Below are positions 58,508 to 64,000 of a DNA stretch of 64,000 bases, piece after piece. The stretch comes from Azospirillum canadense (GTDB taxonomy: Bacteria; Pseudomonadota; Alphaproteobacteria; Azospirillales; Azospirillaceae). A program made the position numbers and the translations under genes. The stretch spans positions 639,887-703,886 of the forward strand of contig NZ_JAOQNG010000003.1 in NCBI RefSeq assembly GCF_025961225.1. Reading direction: 5' to 3'. The notes below the pieces were generated by a model that made no database searches, was not told where the DNA came from, and saw only the letters and a program-made list of their open reading frames with translations. Positions within the stretch are counted from its first letter, which is position 1; every line of letters begins with the position of its first letter.

Positions 58508-59276
58508 CGGTCGGACCTACTCCTCCAGAGACGTTGCTGATCGACCATGCTTCAGCCTTTTACAGCGATGGTCAGCCCCACGGGCTTCCCGCTTCCGTTG
58601 CTGGACGACACCGAGGCCGCCACAGCATGCCGTCAGACAAAAGTACCCTGCGGGATAATCTAAGGCGCGAGGTTCACGTCCGCAGGGACTCCCTTGGGGC
58701 CACTCCCGTCTTCACCAATGTCCAAACCCGGCGATGGAGCCTCATCGGAGTTACATCCTGCGGGCACGGTTGAGAGGGGGCGATACTGAGCCGCTGACCT
58801 GGAGCCTCGGACAGCACCGTTTGTTTCTTAGGTAAGATCTGTATCCGATATCAGCCCAGGGCGCACGCCAGCGCTATCCCATGAGCGGCCAGAACGTCTC
58901 CTGGTCACCATCCCTGTCGATGCTGGGTGGTTGAGTTCAACGAGCGCCGAGGATTCCCAAAGCTTCCGTACAATGTCCTGCTGGGCGGTTCCGGGGAATT
59001 GTTGGGTGGATTGGTTCACTCCCTCACGGACAGTTCAGGTGAAACGTCATCCGGGCCCCCTAACCCCCTAGCCGGACCAAGCCGATGGGAAAGTCACTCC
59101 GCTTCCAGGAAGCCGGGGGAGGGCCGCAGCGAATGATGGTGGGCCGCCAAACTGGCCAGCGAACGTTATCCGGAACCGCCCAGCAGTTCTACCGATCCGC
59201 CCGGCAACCCGGCCAGGATCGGAGCGTCAAAGTGCAGCGAACAGACCGATTCTACTGAACCGCCCAGCAGCGACAC
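58508..59276. other. Long intergenic region upstream of the kyn operon
   Basis: About 770 bases with no supported gene; the kyn promoter must lie near 58510-58560. Between 59170 and 59270 the motif CCGCCCAGCAG or close variants recurs (59176, 59260 and a looser copy near 59198). No IS gene or RNA was recognised. Confidence 0.45.
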
Positions 59277-59489
59277 TCAGCGCGGTGCCTCCTGCTCCAA
59301 CCGCAGATGCTCTCGGGCGAGCTGCAAGCTGTCCTCCAAGATCTTGAGCACGGTGCGAGCCCTCTCCGCTGCTACGTCGTGCTTGTCCAGGATCAGATCC
59401 GCCAGATCGCCTTCTGATGAGCGACCCGTTCCTCACCTTCCCGGACGTAGCGCTCGGCCTGTGCGAGGGCGCTTTCGGCTGGCTGCATG
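59277..59489 (-). pseudogene. Small hypothetical gene with one frameshift
   Basis: MQPAESALAQAERYVREGEERVAHQKA runs from 59489 and then needs a one-base shift near 59400 to continue as LADLILDKHDVAAERARTVLKILEDSLQLAREHLRLEQEAPR and a stop at 59277. The joined product is a ~70-residue amphipathic helical protein of a kind common in Azospirillum and Methylobacterium-like genomes. The function is unknown. Sequencing error is possible. Confidence 0.55.
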
Positions 59490-59687
59490 GCGCGGACCTC
59501 CTGGGTAGGAACCCAACGTTTCATGTCCATCCAATACGGAGGAGCAAGCCGACACGCGGAGATGTGGTGCCCGGTCACGAGGACGGGGCTTAAGCATCGA
59601 GCAGGGACGCCGCCGGGCCGGGCTCGACCAGCAGTGCGGAATAATAGGTCACAACGGACGCCGCGACGGTCACAAGCCTGGCGTCGG

Positions 59688-60620
59688 CTACTCGCGCGCA
59701 CGGCCACTCCCCGCCAAAGGGGCGGTTGCGGGCGTGTGCCCCTCGAGCAAGGGACGGCAGCGCCCGAGCTCCTCCGCCATGAAGTCGAGGAACGTGCGTA
59801 CGCGCGCCACCTTCCGGAGGTCGGGATGGGTGAGCAGCCACAGACCCGTTTCCATCTCCGGCATGAGTGGGCCGACGCGGCGTAGGGCAGGGTCCAGGTC
59901 GGCCAGGAAACACGGCAGCATCGCCAGCCCGAGACCAGCCCGCACCGCCGCGAGCAGCCCCAGCAACGTGTTCGAGCGGTACGTGACTTGCTCGGGCGGC
60001 ACGCGGGCCCGCAGCCATCTCGCGAAACCGAGATGCGCGAGGCTGTCGTCAGGACCGACCCAAGCGTGGGCTCCTAAATCGTCGAGATCGACTGCCGTTT
60101 CGACGCTCCCGACATCATAAACGGCCGTTGCGATGGTTGCCATGCGGCGGCCGACCAGCGTCTCGGGCGCCGTCGCGGCCGGTCGGATGGCGACGTCGGC
60201 ATCTCGCTTGGTCAGCGTCAGGAAAGCGTTGGTGACGATCACCTCAAGGACGATCTCGGGGAAGAAGTGTCGGAATGCCGCGAAGACGGGAGTGAGAAGC
60301 CCGATAAGCGTGTCTGTCGTGGTCACCCGTACTGTGCCGCTCGGCCGCAAATCCTGCCCCGCCAGCAGCCGCTCGAGGTCCGCGATTTCGGCGTCCATGC
60401 GCCCGGCAGTCGCCACCATGACCTCCCCGGCGGGCGTTGGCGCGTAACCGTCCCGCGCACGGTCGAAGAGCCGCACTCCGAGCTTCGCCTCGAGTGCCCC
60501 CAGTCGGCGGAACGCCGTCGAGTGGTCGATCCCGAGGTCGCGTGCCGCACCGGCCAGTGTGCCGGACGTCCCGATCGCCAGCACTAGGCGCAGGTCCTGC
60601 CAGCCGACTCGATCTTGCAT
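59688..60620 (-). CDS. LysR-family transcriptional regulator
   Basis: A 310-residue LysR-type regulator. The N-terminal winged HTH is DLRLVLAIGTSGTLAGAARDLGIDHSTAFRRLGALEAKLGVRLFDR. The effector-binding domain runs ~90-290 (VRVTTTDTLIGLLTPVFAAFRHFFPEIVLEVIVTN). It is divergent from a decayed DoxX gene and two GST genes, with 89 bases between start codons, so it probably controls them. The inducer is unknown. The last residues (HTPATAPLAGSGRARE) are an unstructured tail. Confidence 0.92.
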   Translation of the reverse strand: MQDRVGWQDLRLVLAIGTSGTLAGAARDLGIDHSTAFRRLGALEAKLGVRLFDRARDGYAPTPAGEVMVATAGRMDAEIADLERLLAGQDLRPSGTVRVTTTDTLIGLLTPVFAAFRHFFPEIVLEVIVTNAFLTLTKRDADVAIRPAATAPETLVGRRMATIATAVYDVGSVETAVDLDDLGAHAWVGPDDSLAHLGFARWLRARVPPEQVTYRSNTLLGLLAAVRAGLGLAMLPCFLADLDPALRRVGPLMPEMETGLWLLTHPDLRKVARVRTFLDFMAEELGRCRPLLEGHTPATAPLAGSGRARE

Positions 60621-60709
60621 GGGCGCAAACTCCGCTTGGGAACTCCCAATATCACTTGCTTTTCAGAAAGCGTCTACGGTGATCCCACGAATCACGGGAA
60701 AGCCTAGCG

Positions 60710-60870
60710 ATGACCGACTCCAAGCTTGCTCCTCACGCCGCATTCCTGCTCCGCAGCGCACTTGGCGCCATGTTCCTGTCGCATAGCGTCGTGCTGACGC
60801 TCGACGTCCTGACGCTGCCAGGGACGCCGCTTTCTTCGAAAGCCTCGGCCTGACCGGTTCCGGCAGCCCT
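60710..60870 (+). pseudogene. DoxX family membrane protein, frameshifted N-terminal fragment
   Basis: MTDSKLAPHAAFLLRSALGAMFLSHSVVLTLDVLTLPGT is a DoxX-type first helix. At ~60830 the frame shifts: DAAFFESLGLTG, the expected continuation, is in another frame. The sequence then ends without the remaining three helices, and the GST gene begins at 60934. So the gene has an indel and a large 3' deletion. Intact relatives often sit between a LysR gene and GST-type genes. Confidence 0.7.
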
Positions 60871-60933
60871 GGCCTGGACCACCACGTTCGGCCGCTGATT
60901 CCCTTCCATCATCCCGAAACGAGGAGTTCACCG

Positions 60934-61539
60934 ATGAAACTCTACTACGCCCCCGGCGCCTGTTCGCTCGCCGTCCACATTGTCCTTCGCGAGGCGAGCC
61001 TGCCCGTCGAACTCGTGAAGGTCGATCTCGCCTCGAAAACGACCGACGACGGGCGGAACTACCTGACGCTCAACCCGAAGGGCTACGTTCCCACGTTGCT
61101 GCTCGACGACGGTCAGGCGCTCACCGAGGTGTCCGTTCTGCTCCAGTACATTGCCGACCAAAGCCCCGAAGCCGGGCTCCTTCCCGCCCCCGGGACACTC
61201 GAGCGTTACCGCGCCCTGGAGTGGATCGGCTTCATCGCCACGGAGATCCACAAGGGCTTTGGGCCGTTGTGGAGTCCGGCCACCCCGGAGCTGACGCGCC
61301 AAGCTGCGCTCGACACCCTCGCACGCCGCTTCTATTTCGTCGAGCGGCAGCTGGACGCCGCCGAGTACCTGACCGGGTCGCGCTTCGCGGCGCCGGACGC
61401 TTACGCCTTCACCGTCCTCAACTGGACCGGTTACCTGAAGGTCGACCTCGAACGCTGGCCTAACATCCGAGCCTTTCTCGGCCGTGTCGCCGCACGCCCC
61501 AGGGTCCGGGAGGCGCTCAAGGCCGAAGGCCTCGCCTGA
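60934..61539 (+). CDS. Glutathione S-transferase (beta-class-like)
   Basis: A 201-residue cytosolic GST. The N-terminal thioredoxin fold is MKLYYAPGACSLAVHIVLREASLPVELVKVDL, with the Ala-Cys-Ser segment typical of bacterial beta-class enzymes. NPKGYVPTLLLDDGQALTEVSVLLQYIAD holds the cis-Pro and Glu-Val-Ser glutathione site. The C-terminal helical domain contains GSRFAAPDAYAFTVLNW. GAGGAG lies upstream of the ATG. It probably conjugates glutathione to electrophiles; the specific substrate is unknown. It heads a two-gene GST unit with 61615. Confidence 0.92.
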   Translation: MKLYYAPGACSLAVHIVLREASLPVELVKVDLASKTTDDGRNYLTLNPKGYVPTLLLDDGQALTEVSVLLQYIADQSPEAGLLPAPGTLERYRALEWIGFIATEIHKGFGPLWSPATPELTRQAALDTLARRFYFVERQLDAAEYLTGSRFAAPDAYAFTVLNWTGYLKVDLERWPNIRAFLGRVAARPRVREALKAEGLA

Positions 61540-61614
61540 TCCCGTCGAAGTGGGCCGCTCCTGTGGTGGCCCGCCCCCCAGTACCAGGACCAACAAACCG
61601 AAGGACAGACGTCC

Positions 61615-62277
61615 ATGCTGCCGCTCCATCTCGTCAGCCATCATCTCTGCCCATACGTCCAGCGCGCGGCGATCGTCCTCGCGGAGAAGGGCATGCCATG
61701 CGAGCGCACCAACATTGACCTTGCGAACAAGCCCGCTTGGTTCACAGCGATCTCACCGCTCGGCAAGGTGCCGCTGCTCAAGGTCGGCGGCGAGGTGCTG
61801 TTCGAGTCCGTTGCCATCTGCGAGTACCTGGAGGAAGCCATACCCGGCCGCCGCCTGCATCCCGTGGACCCGATCCTGCGGGCCAAGCACCGCGGGTGGA
61901 TAGAGTTTGGATCGGCGATCCTCAACGACATCGCGGGGTTCTACGCGGCGCCAGATGCGAGGACGTTCGCGGCCAAGCGCCAGGCCCTTCACGACAAGTT
62001 CGCTTGGGTTGAGCGCAGCCTCGGCAACGGCCCCTGGTTCGCGGGCACGGACTTCTCGCTTGTCGATGCGGTCTTCGGGCCGGTGTTCCGCTATTTCGAC
62101 ACCTTCGAGATGATCGCCAACTTCGGCGTCTTCGAGGGCATGCCGAAGGTGCTCGACTGGCGCGCCGCGCTGGCGGCGCGGCCGAGCGTCCGTGAGGCCG
62201 TCGCGCCCGACTACCCGGAGCGCCTGCGGGCCTTCTTGATAGCGCGCAACGCGCACCTGTCCTCGAGGATGGCGTGA
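61615..62277 (+). CDS. Glutathione S-transferase family protein (Cys-type active site)
   Basis: A 220-residue GST with a CPYVQRA motif in LVSHHLCPYVQRAAIVLAEKGM, so a catalytic Cys like omega-class and glutathione-dependent reductase types is likely. PLGKVPLLKVGGEVLFESVAICEYLEE provides the cis-Pro and Glu-Ser glutathione site. The C-terminal domain includes GPWFAGTDFSLVDAVFGPVFRY. It lies 75 nt after the first GST gene on the same strand. A thiol-transferase or dehydroascorbate-reductase-like activity is inferred; the substrate is unknown. Confidence 0.9.
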   Translation: MLPLHLVSHHLCPYVQRAAIVLAEKGMPCERTNIDLANKPAWFTAISPLGKVPLLKVGGEVLFESVAICEYLEEAIPGRRLHPVDPILRAKHRGWIEFGSAILNDIAGFYAAPDARTFAAKRQALHDKFAWVERSLGNGPWFAGTDFSLVDAVFGPVFRYFDTFEMIANFGVFEGMPKVLDWRAALAARPSVREAVAPDYPERLRAFLIARNAHLSSRMA

Positions 62278-62340
62278 CGGAGGCGGCGGGGCACTGTCAT
62301 GTGGAGTTGCCCCGGCTCGGTGGACGGGCTGGGGCTTGTT

Positions 62341-62628
62341 TCACTCCACGGCGCTCGATCTCCTTTCGTAGTCGGTCGGTGACAGATAGCCGAGGGCGGA
62401 GTGCCGTCGGCGGGGATTGTACCAGCCTTCGATGAAGGTGAAGACGGCGATGCGAGCCTCGGCATGGGAACGGAACCGCCGCCGGTCGAGCAGTTCGCAT
62501 TCAAGCGTCGCGAAGAAGCTCTCGCACATAGCGTTGTCGTAGGTATCCCCGACCGAGCCCATGGACGGGCGAACGCCAACCTCGCGGCAGCGCGCCCCGA
62601 AGGCCAGCGAGGTGTATTGGGCGGATTC
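62341..62628 (-). pseudogene. IS3 family transposase, 3' fragment
   Basis: The minus-strand frame QYTSLAFGARCREVGVRPSMGSVGDTYDNAMCESFFATLECELLDRRRF to HSALGYLSPTDYERRSSAVE is the C-terminal rve region of an IS3 OrfB, with the last catalytic Glu in AMCESFFATLE. The expected upstream HSDRGS is replaced by unrelated sequence at ~62628, where the IS30 element begins. Confidence 0.88.
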
Positions 62629-62665
62629 AAGCGGTCGTCGCAACAGCCTGCCGAAGGAGGTTGCG

Positions 62666-64000
62666 ATGAAGATATGGAAGCGGCGATCGGATCGATCTGG
62701 ACGAGCTCCTCTGCGGTCACCTGGCCGGCCTTCCTCAGCACAGCGTGCGGATCGTCGGCAGTTCTGGTCGGCGATTGCAACGGGACAATCGAGCGAGGAT
62801 GCGGCATCCATAGCAGGCGTGTCGCCCGCGGTGGGGGGACGTTGGTTCCGAGAGGCCGGGGGTATGCCACCAGCGAAGTTTGCGTCATCGGCGAAGCCAC
62901 CGTCGGGACGGTACTTGCAGTTTGCGGAGCGGGAGGAGATCGCGCTGCAGCGGGCCCAGGGGCTCGGCGTGCGGGAGATCGCTCGCCAGCTGGGGCGGGC
63001 GGCCTCGACCATTTCCCGCGAGCTGCGGCGCAATGCCGCCACTCGCTCGGGCGGGTTGGAGTATCGGGCAACGACCGCGCAGTGGCACGCCGACCGCTCG
63101 GCGCGCCGGCCCAAGCCGGCCAAGCTGTTGGTCAATCCGGTTCTGCGCGCCTACGTGCAGGAGCGTCTGGCCGGCACGGTGGCTGCTCCGAACGGAGCGG
63201 CGATCCCCGGACCGGCCGTGGCCTGGAAGGCTCGCCGACACGGACCTCGGCAGGACCGGCGGTGGGGCAAGGCGTGGAGCCCCGAACAGATCGCGCGGCG
63301 CTTGCGGCTCGACTTTCCGGAGGACCCGACGATGCGCATCAGCCATGAGGCGATTTATCAGGCGCTGTTCATTCAAGGCCGCGGAGCGTTGCGGCGCGAG
63401 TTGACCGCCTGCCTGCGGACTGGGCGGACGCTGCGCGTTCCGATGGCGCGGACCCGCAAGCGGGGCAAGTCCTTCATCACCCCGGAAGTCATGATCAGCC
63501 AACGCCCGGCGGAGGTGGCGGACCGGGCGGTGCCGGGGCACTGGGAGGGGGATCTGATCATCGGCTTGGGCGGGTCGGCGATCGGCACCCTTGTGGAGCG
63601 GACGACGCGGTTCACGATGCTGCTTCATCTGCCCCCGATGCCGGGGCACGCCAGCGGACCGCGGGTCAAGAACGGGCCGGCGCTGGCCGGCCATGGTGCC
63701 GCGGCCGTCCGCGACGCCATTGCGCGCACCATCGCAACCTTGCCCGCCCAGCTCCGCCGGTCGCTGACCTGGGATCAGGGGGCGGAGATGGCCCAACACG
63801 CCCATATCCGGATCGACACCGGGCTTTGCGTCTACTTCTGCGATCCGCGCCGTCCGTGGCAGCGCGGCACGAACGAGACTACCAACGGTCTGCTACGCCA
63901 GTACTTCCCCAAGGGGACCGACCTCACCGTGCATGACGCCGACACCCTGGCGGCCTTTGCCCTCGCCCTGAACACAAGACCGCGCAAAACCCTTGGCTGG
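62666..64000 (+). CDS. IS30 family transposase, runs off the right edge
   Basis: The frame stays open from the ATG at 62666 (AAGGAGG 5 nt upstream) to the window end: 445 codons without a stop. The start is supported by an N-terminal HTH (FWSAIATGQSSEDAASIAGVSPAVGGRWFREAGGM) before the usual IS30 HTH (YLQFAEREEIALQRAQGLGVREIARQLGRAASTISREL). The DDE core has VPGHWEGDLIIGLGG (Asp), RRSLTWDQGAEMAQH (Asp) and RPWQRGTNETTNGLLRQYFPKGTDL (Glu). The last bases encode LNTRPRKTLGW, close to the normal end. It cuts an IS3 transposase on its left. Confidence 0.93.
   Translation, partial: MKIWKRRSDRSGRAPLRSPGRPSSAQRADRRQFWSAIATGQSSEDAASIAGVSPAVGGRWFREAGGMPPAKFASSAKPPSGRYLQFAEREEIALQRAQGLGVREIARQLGRAASTISRELRRNAATRSGGLEYRATTAQWHADRSARRPKPAKLLVNPVLRAYVQERLAGTVAAPNGAAIPGPAVAWKARRHGPRQDRRWGKAWSPEQIARRLRLDFPEDPTMRISHEAIYQALFIQGRGALRRELTACLRTGRTLRVPMARTRKRGKSFITPEVMISQRPAEVADRAVPGHWEGDLIIGLGGSAIGTLVERTTRFTMLLHLPPMPGHASGPRVKNGPALAGHGAAAVRDAIARTIATLPAQLRRSLTWDQGAEMAQHAHIRIDTGLCVYFCDPRRPWQRGTNETTNGLLRQYFPKGTDLTVHDADTLAAFALALNTRPRKTLGW

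Overview
The window is high-GC DNA that looks like accessory (plasmid or chromid) sequence from an alphaproteobacterium, most plausibly Azospirillum or a close Rhodospirillales relative. That assignment is inferred from protein style, codon use and the mix of insertion sequences; there is no rRNA or other marker to prove it. I saw no tRNA, rRNA, CRISPR array or replication origin.

Region 1 (1-17840) is the best-preserved part and is a secretion and signalling island. It holds a signal-peptide-less trypsin-like protease, a ~1,570-residue filamentous-haemagglutinin-type exoprotein (TpsA), an RTX remnant, a type I secretion ABC transporter with its HlyD-type adaptor, a Crp/Fnr regulator, and a ShlB/FhaC transporter (TpsB). 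A tightly coupled minus-strand operon follows: CHAT-TPR protein, CHASE2-adenylate cyclase, DUF928 protein. A second RTX remnant closes the island. The cyclase and the Crp-type regulator suggest a cyclic-nucleotide circuit controlling secretion of the large exoprotein, with the CHAT protein as a candidate caspase-like protease. This is the most interesting candidate system in the window.

Region 2 (17840-42960) is an insertion-sequence graveyard with IS110 (three types plus a remnant), IS5, IS6, IS256 and ISKra4 elements, several nested in each other. Stranded cargo includes a GT4 glycosyltransferase, a polysaccharide deacetylase, a small RTX-like secreted protein, a broken tyrosine integrase, a membrane protein, a GST-like protein, a Tat-exported class A beta-lactamase-like hydrolase and a serine-recombinase tail. 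Two long inverted repeats (about 1.9 and 1.6 kb) interleave, so the region can probably invert. One IS110 type sits inside the terminal inverted repeat of IS6 copies. A compact two-hairpin cloverleaf recurs just downstream of every IS110 transposase stop.

Region 3 (42960-49410) has membrane and stress-type genes and a complete alternative aa3-type cytochrome c oxidase operon (subunits II, I, III, III, IV; coxMNOP-like).

Region 4 (49700-55400) is a second IS patch (IS6, IS5, IS481, IS256 remnants) with three small hypothetical genes.

Region 5 (55590-62340) is metabolic: a kynurenine-pathway operon (kynureninase, tryptophan 2,3-dioxygenase, formamidase), a LysR regulator divergent from a decayed DoxX gene, and two glutathione S-transferases. 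The window ends in an IS3 remnant and an IS30 transposase that runs off the right edge.
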